Shown one piece after another: positions 24,861-33,502 of a DNA stretch of 64,000 nt. The stretch comes from Halobacteriovoraceae bacterium. GTDB lineage: Bacteria > Bdellovibrionota > Bacteriovoracia > Bacteriovoracales > Bacteriovoracaceae. The DNA is taken from positions 483,946 through 547,945 of the forward strand of contig PASP01000004.1 in NCBI GenBank assembly GCA_002712005.1, in the 5' to 3' direction. The notes beneath the pieces were generated by a model, which saw only the letters and a program-made list of their open reading frames with translations, was not told the DNA's origin and did no database searches. Position 1 is the stretch's first letter, and each line of letters begins with the position of its first letter. The translations under genes were made by a program, and so were the position numbers.

Positions 24861-26411
24861 ATGAAGATCTCACTTATTCTATGCTTACTCTTTTTTTATA
24901 GTTGCTCTAAAAAAGAAAATACAGAATCTAATCAACAGGACACAGAACCTAGTTATTCGCTGAGTTTAACTATGGAGCGAATCAATCAGGCAGGACTTGA
25001 TCCTTTCAAAGTAAATGTTGAGCTTAAGAGTAACGATAATCTTTTATCGGGCGAGGCTTCCGATATTTCTATTTCCCTTGAAAAAGGATCTAAAACTGCA
25101 ATCACCGATTTGGGAAATGGACAATATTCCTTTACTGTTACTCCGACTACAACAGGTGAATATCCCGTTACCCTAACTTATAAAGATGTCTCTCTGACCC
25201 GAGTAGGCATTGTACTCGACGCTCAACTCTCAGGGACTGGTCAGCCCATGGCCGTACCTGGAGATTATGTTAATACTGAAGGCTATGAAGATGGGGCGAC
25301 AATCACTTCCGATGGACAGTATCTCTTCGTTCAATATGGACCAGTATATTTTAGTGGAATTCTCAACTATAGCTCGATTTGTAGTAGTGGCTCCTACAGT
25401 GCTGGCTATGATTTGAATAACTGCGATGGTAGAACAAATAGCTCATTAGTATTCAATACGGTTGGCCCATTTGCCGACAGTAAAAGACCTTCATTTCCTA
25501 CAGGAAATATTCAAAATAATAAATTACTCCATCTCAATGACTTGATTCTCGCTACAAATTTCAATGGGATTGTCTCCTTTCCTACTGTTTTCTACGGCTT
25601 TAAAAGACAAGATGATGGTACCTTTGCAGAGCCCTTTCTCTTAGCTTTCAACGATGAAAAAGGTGTTAACGGACCCTTTGGTCCCTCATTCGTTTTAAAG
25701 TCAGATGGAACCGCTGATTTTTTAATCGCATGGAATAATTACTTTGATGGAAATGCTGATGGGGGAATATCTACAGGTGAAGATGACAAACCTGATATCT
25801 ATTATGGAAGCTTAACTCTTGGAGTGGATAAGAATTTAGGAGATGTTACCTTCAACTCGAATGACACATTCAACTCTATCACACCAACGATTAGTCCCGT
25901 GAGTTTCTCCTCTCATTCGGGAGTCCAAGGAAATCCTCATGCAACCACTGACCAGTCCGGGAATATAATTGCGATTTGGACTGATGATGAACAAGTTAGT
26001 CACGACCTCTCCGTCTACCGCCTGAGCGCTGGTAGCTTTCCTAATGGAACTTGGGTTCGTGATACCCTTCCGAGTAAAATTTCTACAGGAGCAGAAGAAA
26101 ATCAACCATTCTTTACTGGTTCAAGACTTTATTTTAGAAGGGGAACAAATATTGTCTATCACGATTACACGCCTAATTCAGGCTCATGCTCATCAACTTA
26201 TACACATAATGATTGCTGGGGTTCAGAAGTAAAGGTTCTAGAAGCCAATGGTTCCACAGGTGTTGGTGAAATCTTCACTGTTGGTGAGCCCACCCTAGCT
26301 CAGTACAATGGGAAAACCTACCTCTACTTCGTCTATGTTATGAGAAGAAATAACTTAACGGTTTCTCTCAATGACTATAATATTAATGTTGGCTTTGTAG
26401 AAATTCAGTAG
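24861..26411 (+). CDS. lipoprotein with Ig-like N-domain, function unknown
   Basis: A 516-residue lipoprotein. The signal peptide MKISLILCLLFFYSC ends in Cys15, followed by KKENTESNQQ. Residues about 30-125 look like an Ig/filamin-type beta sandwich (LGNGQYSFTVTPTTTGEYPVTLTYK). The remaining ~390 residues have repeated aromatic and Gly/Asp-rich beta strands, compatible with a beta-propeller, and two Cys pairs. The start at 24861 is preferred to an upstream ATG because it begins the signal peptide and lies 6 bases from a perfect extended -10. The stop overlaps the convergent DUF4382 gene by 7 bases. Surface display is likely; no enzyme motif is seen. Confidence 0.8.
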   Translation: MKISLILCLLFFYSCSKKENTESNQQDTEPSYSLSLTMERINQAGLDPFKVNVELKSNDNLLSGEASDISISLEKGSKTAITDLGNGQYSFTVTPTTTGEYPVTLTYKDVSLTRVGIVLDAQLSGTGQPMAVPGDYVNTEGYEDGATITSDGQYLFVQYGPVYFSGILNYSSICSSGSYSAGYDLNNCDGRTNSSLVFNTVGPFADSKRPSFPTGNIQNNKLLHLNDLILATNFNGIVSFPTVFYGFKRQDDGTFAEPFLLAFNDEKGVNGPFGPSFVLKSDGTADFLIAWNNYFDGNADGGISTGEDDKPDIYYGSLTLGVDKNLGDVTFNSNDTFNSITPTISPVSFSSHSGVQGNPHATTDQSGNIIAIWTDDEQVSHDLSVYRLSAGSFPNGTWVRDTLPSKISTGAEENQPFFTGSRLYFRRGTNIVYHDYTPNSGSCSSTYTHNDCWGSEVKVLEANGSTGVGEIFTVGEPTLAQYNGKTYLYFVYVMRRNNLTVSLNDYNINVGFVEIQ

Positions 26412-27172
26412 CAATGCTCATAATCATCGAATACAAAATCTTCAGGCCAAGTATTCATATCATATAAATCAAACTCAACACTCTGGCAGTCTGCTAGCTC
26501 AGGATCCGTATCAGATCCCTCCCCTTCACTATCATCTTGATAATCTTCTGTAATCTCTTCTTCTTGATCAGGGAAGTCATCATTTCTATATGATATTCCA
26601 CCCCATTTAAGAACGGGCTTCAAAAGACAATCGCCATTACCTTGAAGCACGACAGATTTTTGAGCATCGAAATCAACAACAAGAGAATAGCTATATCCTT
26701 TTCGAATACTAAATTCAGGATTCACCATCTTTAAACCTGTTTTTTGTTGTGAAGGAGTTTTTAGATCGCAAGTGGTGTCATTTTCATATAATAAATAATT
26801 ACCAAAATCCTCAAGAACAAGTCTTATCTGACTAACTTTAATGCCTTCCGGAAGATTTAGATCGGATATAGGTAACATAATACCATTTTGCAATTTTAAA
26901 AGATCAACTTGTCCAAGTCCCTCGGCTATTTTTACTTCAACTCTTTTTGAAGATGTCCCTCCAATCTTTAATAAGACTTCCTTAATGGTTACATTAACTT
27001 CTTTGAGACTTTGGTGAGGAGCGTCCGTTAAGCTAACATGAAAATTATTTCCATTTTGAGAATATCGACTTAGAAAATCCCGATGACTCTCTTCTTCCAT
27101 TTTTGCCTCTTTATTTGAGACACATGAACTTAAAGAAATAAATACAAGAAAAATACTTAGGTTATACTTCAT
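26405..27172 (-). CDS. DUF4382-type lipoprotein
   Basis: A 255-residue lipoprotein (signal with lipobox SLSSC). Residues about 40-195 follow the DUF4382 pattern: FHVSLTDAPHQSLKEVNVTIKEV, GQVDLLKLQNG, LPEGIKVSQIRLVL, TGLKMVNPEF, and LVVDFDAQKSVVLQGNGDCLLKPVL. The last 55 residues are strikingly acidic (DDFPDQEEEITEDYQDDSEGEGSD), which could bind divalent cations. Its biochemical role is unknown. GGAGAT precedes the ATG. Confidence 0.8.
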   Translation of the reverse strand: MKYNLSIFLVFISLSSCVSNKEAKMEEESHRDFLSRYSQNGNNFHVSLTDAPHQSLKEVNVTIKEVLLKIGGTSSKRVEVKIAEGLGQVDLLKLQNGIMLPISDLNLPEGIKVSQIRLVLEDFGNYLLYENDTTCDLKTPSQQKTGLKMVNPEFSIRKGYSYSLVVDFDAQKSVVLQGNGDCLLKPVLKWGGISYRNDDFPDQEEEITEDYQDDSEGEGSDTDPELADCQSVEFDLYDMNTWPEDFVFDDYEHCY

Positions 27173-27286
27173 CCTAAATCTCCTAACTAACCAAGATTGT
27201 CACTTAGGTTATCATTTCAATATAGAGAAAAAGGTAAAGTAAAAAAAACTCTAAATTCCAGTAACTTATGTCACTACACGACATTT

Positions 27287-27315
27287 CATTTTATAGGTAA
27301 AAGTGCCTATAAAAT
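27287..27315 (-). terminator. perfect inverted repeat downstream of the methyltransferase gene
   Basis: ATTTTATAGG (27287-27296) and CCTATAAAAT (27306-27315) pair perfectly around a 9-base loop. There is no clear T run, so its strength as a terminator is uncertain. Confidence 0.45.
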
Positions 27316-27319
27316 AAGC

Positions 27320-27784
27320 TTAAATCCATCTTCTTACATTAGATTTATAAAGAGAGTAATCTGATCCAAATTTTTCTGTTAAAGCTTCTTCCTCTGGTAA
27401 AATCTGAAACTTGTTCATATATAAGACAAAAACTAAGCAATATATAACTGAAATATAACTCTCGACGTAGAAACAAACCGAAATTAGAAAAAATAGCATT
27501 CCTAAATACATTGGATTTCTTGTGTATTTATATACTCCCCCTTTCACTATTGAACTGGACTTTAACGGATCTCTAGGGTCCACCGTTGTCCTACTTTTTC
27601 TAAACTCAACTACCCCGGAGATACAAAAAAAAAGAAATAGTAAAAAAAATAGACTACTTAAAACTAAAGAATATAAGTTAATACTCGATTGATTGTTAAT
27701 GAGATAAGATGTACCTATAATAAAAAGTGAACACAGCAAGACTTGTATAATAGGTGGGACTTTTAACTCTAAACTTTTTAACAT
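27320..27784 (-). CDS. ICMT-like membrane methyltransferase family protein
   Basis: A 154-residue protein with four probable membrane segments. The C-terminal half carries the signature of isoprenylcysteine carboxyl methyltransferase / phospholipid methyltransferase-like proteins: VKGGVYKYTRNPMYLGMLFFL, then ILPEEEALTEKFGSDYSLYKSNVRRWI, which hold the S-adenosylmethionine-binding RNPMY and EE residues. The bacterial substrate is unknown, probably a lipid or small thiol or amine. AGGA lies before the ATG. It is divergent from the DCC-protein gene, about 40 bases apart. Confidence 0.8.
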   Translation of the reverse strand: MLKSLELKVPPIIQVLLCSLFIIGTSYLINNQSSINLYSLVLSSLFFLLFLFFCISGVVEFRKSRTTVDPRDPLKSSSIVKGGVYKYTRNPMYLGMLFFLISVCFYVESYISVIYCLVFVLYMNKFQILPEEEALTEKFGSDYSLYKSNVRRWI

Positions 27785-27823
27785 GTTAATTCCTATTTAT
27801 TTTTCATTTAAAGAGGTTAAATC

Positions 27824-28225
27824 ATTTTTAAAAACTTTCAAATCATATTCTTTGATGGACATTGTAATTTATGTAATACATTCATAGATTTTATTATTCG
27901 ATATAATCAAAAAGCTTCTTTTAAAGTAGCTTCCCTGCAAGGAATAACAGCTCAAGAAGAACTACCTCAGGCCATGTATCAAAATCTTTCCACTGTCGTT
28001 CTCTTAGATAGAAATGAAAGAATATACACTCACACCGATGCAGTTATTCGTATCGTCTCTCAACTGAGACCCATTTTTAAAATTTTTCTTATCTTTCTTA
28101 TCTTACCAAGGTTTTTAAGAGATCCACTCTATCGAGGGATAGCAAAATATAGATATAAGTTTTTTGGAAAAAGAGAAACTTGTAGACTTCCTACTAAAGA
28201 AGAAAGGGAGTATTTCCTACCTTAG
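27824..28225 (+). CDS. DCC-family thiol-disulphide protein (DUF393) with a non-canonical ATT (or ATC) start
   Basis: The frame is open from 27821, directly after an in-frame TAA at 27818-27820, to the stop at 28225. Translation from ATT at 27824 gives 133 residues beginning with IFKNFQIIFFDGHCNLCNTF. The motif DGHCNLC is at residues 11-17, the defining DGxCxxC of the DCC family, and the C-terminus YRGIAKYRYKFFG is also typical. The first ATG in frame (27974) lies after the motif and would delete the active site. AAAGAGG (27810-27816) is 7 bases before the ATT and 4 before an ATC; no ATG, GTG or TTG precedes the motif. Unless there is a sequence error, this gene uses a rare start codon, as infC does. 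Confidence 0.75.
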   Translation: MFKNFQIIFFDGHCNLCNTFIDFIIRYNQKASFKVASLQGITAQEELPQAMYQNLSTVVLLDRNERIYTHTDAVIRIVSQLRPIFKIFLIFLILPRFLRDPLYRGIAKYRYKFFGKRETCRLPTKEEREYFLP

Positions 28226-28227
28226 TT

Positions 28228-28893
28228 TTAATAGGCATACTCTCCTCCAATTTCAATAGCCTTTTTATAACTCTCCATTTCCTTTATTTTCTTAATGAAT
28301 TTTTTGATTTCTGTATAAGAGGCTAAATCAAACCTCCCGGCTTGAGCAGCTTCCAACGGAAATGACATCATCATATCTACCGCACTTAATTGGGAACCCA
28401 AAAAGAAATCTCTGCCCTTAAGATTTTCTTCTACATAATCCATGGCATGGGTAAGAGTGTGATCAAGATAGGCTTTATTAATACCAGTAAAAATGAGCTT
28501 CGCCACTGGTCTAATAAAGAAAGGCACTTTTTCTTCAGTCTTGGCAAAAAGAAGTTTAATCACAAGTGGCCACATTAGAGACCCCTCAGCAAAGTGCATC
28601 CAAAAGAGATAATCTTTATATTCCTTATCAGTTGGTCTTGGATGGAACCTATGATCTGAATCAAAACGGCTCAAAAGATATTGAAAAATAGCACCACTTT
28701 CAGGTAAGACTTCACCTTCAATCTCAAGAATAGGCGATTTCCCCAAAGAGCAAACCTCTAATAACTCCTTGGGAGCTAAGCCTGTTTTAGGGTCTCTTTC
28801 ATAACGTTTTACTTCATACTCTAAGCCCAGAGATTCTAATAACCAGATAACTCTTTGAGATCTTGAATTTTCAAGGTGATGGAGTTTAATCAT
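28228..28893 (-). CDS. glutathione S-transferase family protein
   Basis: A 221-residue cytosolic GST. The N-terminal thioredoxin-like domain has HHLENSRSQRVIWLLESLGLEYEV (Ser as the probable activating residue), SLGKSPILEIEGEVLPESGAI with the cis-Pro and the ES glutathione-contacting pair, and then an all-helical domain with FFLGSQLSAVDMMMSFPLEA (N-capping box). The substrate is unknown. GAAGG precedes the ATG. It ends 2 bases from the convergent DCC gene. Confidence 0.88.
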   Translation of the reverse strand: MIKLHHLENSRSQRVIWLLESLGLEYEVKRYERDPKTGLAPKELLEVCSLGKSPILEIEGEVLPESGAIFQYLLSRFDSDHRFHPRPTDKEYKDYLFWMHFAEGSLMWPLVIKLLFAKTEEKVPFFIRPVAKLIFTGINKAYLDHTLTHAMDYVEENLKGRDFFLGSQLSAVDMMMSFPLEAAQAGRFDLASYTEIKKFIKKIKEMESYKKAIEIGGEYAY

Positions 28894-28917
28894 ATTACCT
28901 TCTTTTTGTAATCTATC

Positions 28918-29667
28918 TTATTTGGATTTATTTTTTCTTTGAAGATTCAAAAGTAACTTCTTGGGAAAACCTTTTTCCTTAAGACCATTTATAACTTGAG
29001 TAAGAACTTTTTCAAAGAAAGAATTTCTATGTCTTACATTTAGTGCAGGATGAAGACCTACTTCATGAAGTCGATCTGGTAACATTCTCATTTTCTGAGT
29101 TTGAGGATTATAAAGCGGAAAGCCTTCCAAATCAGGAACGAGAAAATAATCAATCCTCCCTAAATCAAGCATCGTCCTCAACTGATTAAAACTCTTAGCC
29201 TCTACACATTTATGCTTACTCGAAATAAGTAAGGCTGCAAGTTCACCTCTTACATACCCACAAGTTTTTAATTTATCTAGTTCAGAAAATTTCTGATAGG
29301 GACTATCCTTTAGTACAAAAGCCCTATTTGCATAATTTCCAATCGAAGTTGGTAAAGGATAAATATTAGAGAATTCGGGATTATCACCCTTAAAAAGTTC
29401 TGGAATTCGCCCTACATCTCCATCAATTTCACCTTTATTAACTTCATACAGGGACCTTAATTGAGGAAGGCCAATAAGAACAATCTTCATTTTATGAGAA
29501 AGAAGTCCCTGATTTACTAATTCAATATATTTATCAGCTATAAATCCTGTAATCTTCTCTTCAGGCTTTGAAAACTTATAAACTTGTAGCTCATCAATTT
29601 CTTTAGCTATAAGAGAAAAAGATATGAGAAACATCAAAGTAGGTAAGAGGAAAAATTTTATATTCAT
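28918..29667 (-). CDS. periplasmic substrate-binding protein-like (SBP_bac_3 type)
   Basis: A 249-residue exported protein (signal peptide residues 1-21, ending SLIAKE). It has the pattern of family 3 solute-binding domains: GFIADKYIELVNQG, EIDGDVGRIPEL, a hinge near KLKTCGYVRGELAALL and RIDYFLVPDLEG. There is no neighbouring ABC permease or ATPase, so it is probably a stand-alone sensor or orphan binding protein, as is common in environmental Gram-negatives. It is divergent from an AraC regulator. The minus-strand -10 (TGT-TAAAAT) lies 6 bases before the ATG and there is no Shine-Dalgarno. Confidence 0.75.
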   Translation of the reverse strand: MNIKFFLLPTLMFLISFSLIAKEIDELQVYKFSKPEEKITGFIADKYIELVNQGLLSHKMKIVLIGLPQLRSLYEVNKGEIDGDVGRIPELFKGDNPEFSNIYPLPTSIGNYANRAFVLKDSPYQKFSELDKLKTCGYVRGELAALLISSKHKCVEAKSFNQLRTMLDLGRIDYFLVPDLEGFPLYNPQTQKMRMLPDRLHEVGLHPALNVRHRNSFFEKVLTQVINGLKEKGFPKKLLLNLQRKNKSK

Positions 29668-29673
29668 AATGGA

Positions 29674-29682
29674 ATTTTAACA
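29674..29682 (-). promoter_or_regulatory. extended -10 of the leaderless SBP-like gene
   Basis: On the minus strand TGT-TAAAAT ends 6 bases before the ATG at 29667. Confidence 0.5.
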
Positions 29683-29747
29683 TCTGTACTAATCAAATTA
29701 ATAGAAAATAAATATTTATATTTCTTCATTTATTCTTAACACTAACC

Positions 29748-29753
29748 TATAAT
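29748..29753 (+). promoter_or_regulatory. -10 box of the leaderless AraC gene
   Basis: TATAAT ends 6 bases before the ATG at 29760, and there is no Shine-Dalgarno. Confidence 0.55.
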
Positions 29754-29759
29754 TATTGA

Positions 29760-30797
29760 ATGAAACTCGATCAATCTGTATTTGATACTTCCTCACTCGA
29801 AGAAGAGGAGAAATTTGAACTCTATCGTCAAAATATTGGTGGTGTTTTCAATATTGAGATTGAAAAAGAAAAGATAAAAAAACTAGATGCAAATCTCAAA
29901 AGCTACTTCTTAGATGAAGTCATTCTTGTCGACTGTTCAACAATTGGCCAAGTTTTTTACAGAGATAAAAAGAAAATAATCTGTGATGAACTTGATCATT
30001 TCATTGTACAAATATTTCTATCCGGGCAGACGATTGGTCTCGATTCCCACCATGGAAAAGGAGGAACAGAAGACTCTCTTTTCTTCATCGATATGGAAAG
30101 ACCTTGGAAGGCCTATAATCCGGACTTCAGAAACTTAAGTTTAATCATCCCCCGCTCTTTATTAGATCAAAGAATCACAGGAATTAACCAACTTCATGGA
30201 TTCTCCTTCCCAATCAATCAGAATCCTTATGCAAAACTTTTCAAAGACTTTATTTTAGGTATTTTCAGGGATATTAACTTCTTTGAAAAAGAATCAGCAC
30301 ATATACTTTCTAAAAATAGTATCGAGCTCCTTTTATCGGCACTTCAATTTCATAATCCGCAAAAATTTAAGACCAATCAAAAGCTCAATCTCTTAGGAAT
30401 TAAGGTCAAAGAATATATTAAATCAAATATCTGCGATCCTGGTCTCACGATTCAAGATATTGCCTCAGCATTCAATATTTCAAGGGCCAACCTCTATCGC
30501 ATATTTCCAGAAGAGGATGGAGGTATCAATCAATTCATCAAGAATAGACGCCTTAATCTTGCTTATAAAAAATTACTCTATGAATCTGGTCATAAACAGA
30601 TCTCACAAATTGCCTATGAATGTGGTTTCACGCGAAATACGACCTTCTCTCGAGCATTCAAGGAAAAATTTGGAGTTTCTCCCAACACTATCACCATTTC
30701 TGGCCAAAGTTCACCACAACGAGAGAAAGAATTTGAACGCTATCTATGGCATGAATGGCTTAAACAGACTCCTTTAAAAGGAATGAATTCAGATTGA
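29760..30797 (+). CDS. AraC-family transcriptional regulator
   Basis: A 345-residue regulator. The N-terminal ~200 residues form an AraC_binding_2-like sensing domain. Residues about 215-320 are the AraC DNA-binding domain with two helix-turn-helix motifs (LTIQDIASAFNISRANLYRIF and ISQIAYECGFTRNTTFSRAFKEKFGVSP). Its divergent neighbour is the substrate-binding protein gene, 92 bases away, and the two facing promoters suggest co-regulation. The ligand is unknown. The start is fixed by a perfect TATAAT 6 bases upstream of the ATG. Confidence 0.88.
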   Translation: MKLDQSVFDTSSLEEEEKFELYRQNIGGVFNIEIEKEKIKKLDANLKSYFLDEVILVDCSTIGQVFYRDKKKIICDELDHFIVQIFLSGQTIGLDSHHGKGGTEDSLFFIDMERPWKAYNPDFRNLSLIIPRSLLDQRITGINQLHGFSFPINQNPYAKLFKDFILGIFRDINFFEKESAHILSKNSIELLLSALQFHNPQKFKTNQKLNLLGIKVKEYIKSNICDPGLTIQDIASAFNISRANLYRIFPEEDGGINQFIKNRRLNLAYKKLLYESGHKQISQIAYECGFTRNTTFSRAFKEKFGVSPNTITISGQSSPQREKEFERYLWHEWLKQTPLKGMNSD

Positions 30798-30808
30798 AGT
30801 TTACTGGC

Positions 30809-32212
30809 TTATAAAGTATTGAACGCAGACTGAAAAACGGAGACGATTCCCTGTCCAGGAAAAGAATAATCTCCAGTATGAAAGATATTTTTCTTTCTAT
30901 ATTGATTCGGTAAGAGACGAGTTAAAGACCAAAGAGAATTGTGAACCAGTCCCCCAACCTCTCCTTCAGGCCGTGAAGTGTAGAATTCAAATGTTTTTGG
31001 AGTCCCCACGCTATCAAATTTTATTTCCTCTATACCATACTGTGAGAATGCTTCCTTAAATTTTGAAGTAACAAGCTCTTCAAACTTGTTCTTTTTATTG
31101 TAGTAGGTCTCATCTTTATTTGACTCAGAGAAGTCTTTTTTATCAATATGGGTTGAAACAGTGATCATTTGATAGTCGCTCTTTCTTAAATTGTCTTCAG
31201 TATGGGAAAGAGAAAAAAATAAGGAGCCCTTTTTCGTATGGACCTGATGATAGCACCCTTGTATAGGCTCTTTTGTTTTTACTGCAAAATAGGCCGTTAA
31301 CGCCCCCCAAATCTCATCGTTCTCTTGCTCTATACTAAAGCCAGATTTATAGATTTTGTTAAATTGCTCTGGAGAAATATTAAGAATGAGATGATGAGCT
31401 TTGTAGACTTCCTTTTTAGATTCTACGACAAATGCATTTTGATGCTCACTGATAAAAAGACAAGGATTTCTGAAGTCTATACTACCACCATATTCTAGAA
31501 TCTTTTTTTCAAGACTTTTACATAATCCATACATTCCACCGTCTATTGCGTAGGTGTCGAGTGGATAAAGAAATCCAAGTATCCCCATAAAAGCAGGGCA
31601 AGTTTTCGAAGTTTGTTGAGTACTAATCATAAGAATTTGGTCAAGACAACGGATAAAGTCTTCATTCTCTCTAGCTTTCTTTGGAAGAAAGTCGAAGAAA
31701 GATTTAAAGAAAATCTGAGGCTTTAACGCAAGAGAAAGACTCCCTCCAGTTAAAAGTTTAAAAAGATGATCTGCCGAGAGCATCTGTATAGGACGAGCTG
31801 CTTGCAATGAGTACCAAAGCTTCTCTTCAATAATGAGCCATTCTTGGACTTCTTTACTTAAGTCTAAATTGAACTCATTTCTAATTTCGTTAATTAATTT
31901 TGTAAGATCCTTATGAAACGTGAAAATCGAATTTTTTCTATGTATGATCATTCCCGGATCACAGGGAAAGAGTCTGACATCTAGATCAAGCTCTTCAATA
32001 AGACGCTGAGTAGGTCTTCCTTTTTTCAATCCACTTAAGGTCGTTGCACCAGCATCATAGATGCCTTCTCTTCTTTTAAAATATCCAGCACAACCACCTG
32101 ATGAGTAGTGAGACTCAAGAACTTTGACACTCTTCCCTCGTTTTGCCCAAAGAGCAGCAGTGGCCATTCCCCCCATACCGGCACCAATAACAAGAGCATC
32201 AAATTCTTTCAT
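30809..32212 (-). CDS. FAD-dependent CrtI/phytoene desaturase-like oxidoreductase
   Basis: A 467-residue flavoprotein. The dinucleotide-binding motif VIGAGMGGMATAALWAKRG is at residues 8-26, followed by VLESHYSSGGCAGYFKR, the second family motif. The C-terminal GDYSFPGQGIVSVFQSA (about 447-463) is the FAD-contacting motif of carotenoid desaturases, isomerases and retinol saturases. Members act on long polyenes or lipids. No other carotenoid gene is nearby, so the substrate cannot be set. AAGGA lies about 10 bases before the ATG. It is probably co-transcribed with the YghU-like gene 33 bases upstream. Confidence 0.82.
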   Translation of the reverse strand: MKEFDALVIGAGMGGMATAALWAKRGKSVKVLESHYSSGGCAGYFKRREGIYDAGATTLSGLKKGRPTQRLIEELDLDVRLFPCDPGMIIHRKNSIFTFHKDLTKLINEIRNEFNLDLSKEVQEWLIIEEKLWYSLQAARPIQMLSADHLFKLLTGGSLSLALKPQIFFKSFFDFLPKKARENEDFIRCLDQILMISTQQTSKTCPAFMGILGFLYPLDTYAIDGGMYGLCKSLEKKILEYGGSIDFRNPCLFISEHQNAFVVESKKEVYKAHHLILNISPEQFNKIYKSGFSIEQENDEIWGALTAYFAVKTKEPIQGCYHQVHTKKGSLFFSLSHTEDNLRKSDYQMITVSTHIDKKDFSESNKDETYYNKKNKFEELVTSKFKEAFSQYGIEEIKFDSVGTPKTFEFYTSRPEGEVGGLVHNSLWSLTRLLPNQYRKKNIFHTGDYSFPGQGIVSVFQSAFNTL

Positions 32213-32245
32213 GTGAACTCGTCCTTTTTTATCCTCTTTAATTTA

Positions 32246-33109
32246 TTAGTGAGCAGAGGGTTTGTAAGAAATATCAATATTTTCGAAATCTTTACCCGAA
32301 TGCCTTTCACGAATAATTTGATTTTCATTTCCCCATGTTTTATTAACCAGTCTTCCTTTTAGAACACCTTCTCTTTTTAAAAGTTGATCGGCCCAACGTA
32401 TGACATGTTTATATTCTTTAGCCTGTAAAAATTCGAAAGCATCATAGAGCTCCCCTTTAACAAGCATTCCATACCAAGGAAAGATCGCAATATCTGCAAT
32501 ACTATAATTTGAGCCCGCTATATATTCGTTCTTCTCAAGTTGTTGATCTAATACGTCTAACTGTCGCTTGGCCTCCATCGTAAATCGATCAATCGGATAC
32601 TTCATTTTCTCTGGTGCATAAGCATAGAAATGTCCAAATCCACCACCTAAATAAGGAGCACTACCCATTTGCCAAAAGAGCCAATTTAAAACTTCCGTTC
32701 TCTCAGGAGTATTTTCAGGTAGTAAAATTTTAAATTTTTCAGCGAGATGAAGAAGAATAGAAGCCGATTCAAAAACCCTAATCGGTTTATCATTGCTATA
32801 ATCAAGCAGTGCAGGAATTTTAGAGTTTGGATTTATCGCGACAAACCCTGATGAAAATTGATCTTGCTCAGTAATATTGATTAAGTGAGCATCATATTCA
32901 GCTTCCTTTATGCCGGCAGCAAGAAGCTCTTCAAACATAATTGTAACTTTAACTCCATTAGGAGTCCCTAGAGAGTAGAGCTGAAAAGGATGCTCGCCAC
33001 GGGGCAACTCTTTTTCAAATCGAGCACCGGCTGTGGGTTTATTTATAGAGGCGAACTTTCCTCCATTTTCTTCATCCATTTTCCAAACTTTTGGTGGTTT
33101 GTAGCTCAT
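32246..33109 (-). CDS. yghU: YghU-like GST-fold disulphide-bond oxidoreductase
   Basis: A 287-residue cytosolic protein of the Nu-class GST / YghU family. Seen are the long N-terminal extension (YKPPKVWKMDEENGGKFASINKP), PFQLYSLGTPNGVKVTIMFEELL, VAINPNSKIPALLD, RVFESASILLHLAEKF and LGGGFGHFYAYAPEKM, all characteristic of E. coli YghU. That protein holds two glutathiones and reduces organic hydroperoxides and disulphides. AAGGAGATAAG sits before the ATG. It fits the redox theme of neighbouring genes and may be the first gene of an operon with the flavoprotein. Confidence 0.92.
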   Translation of the reverse strand: MSYKPPKVWKMDEENGGKFASINKPTAGARFEKELPRGEHPFQLYSLGTPNGVKVTIMFEELLAAGIKEAEYDAHLINITEQDQFSSGFVAINPNSKIPALLDYSNDKPIRVFESASILLHLAEKFKILLPENTPERTEVLNWLFWQMGSAPYLGGGFGHFYAYAPEKMKYPIDRFTMEAKRQLDVLDQQLEKNEYIAGSNYSIADIAIFPWYGMLVKGELYDAFEFLQAKEYKHVIRWADQLLKREGVLKGRLVNKTWGNENQIIRERHSGKDFENIDISYKPSAH

Positions 33110-33255
33110 CTTATCTCCTTAAGGTTAATTTGTTTAATCATAGGCTTTGGAAGGTTTCCAAGCAATTAAATTGTTCTATACAATAACGTTGTTGAATATT
33201 TTGACGATCAAATGAAGCCCTGATTAAATAATTTAAACTTTTAAAAGGATTAGAT

Positions 33256-33459
33256 ATGAGTTCAGAATTAGCTCCCCATGATGTGACGGTTGAGGAATAT
33301 AAAGGTAATAAAATTCTTAAAATTTATAAGATTGATGATGAAGGAAATGAACTTGAGAAATATGGAACGATTGTTAGCTTCGGCCTCACTAAGGCCAAAT
33401 ATATCCTCGAGCATATTGATGATATAAAGAAGTTTGTTGAAACATATTCGAAAGAATAA
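33256..33459 (+). CDS. small conserved-looking protein, unknown
   Basis: A 67-residue soluble protein with a good ribosome site (AAAAGGATTAG). It is acidic with alternating hydrophobics (NKILKIYKI, TIVSFGLTKAKYILEHIDDIKKFVE), suggesting a beta-hairpin followed by a helix. I do not recognise the family. A strong bidirectional terminator 6 bases after its stop supports a real transcript. It is monocistronic and convergent with the alpha-dioxygenase-like gene. Confidence 0.75.
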   Translation: MSSELAPHDVTVEEYKGNKILKIYKIDDEGNELEKYGTIVSFGLTKAKYILEHIDDIKKFVETYSKE

Positions 33460-33492
33460 AAAAAAGCCGAGATCTAAGTCTCGGCCTTTATT
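33457..33492. terminator. bidirectional intrinsic terminator
   Basis: The stem GCCGAGA (33466-33472) / TCTCGGC (33479-33485) has an A run on the left and a T-rich tail on the right. It serves both convergent genes. Confidence 0.88.
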
Positions 33493-33502
33493 AGTTTTGA
33501 TT

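Noticed and set aside
27974..28225. 83-residue ORF starting at ATG 27974
   Set aside because: It is the C-terminal part of the DCC protein; the in-frame upstream sequence carries the DGHCNLC active site, so the gene was extended to 27824.
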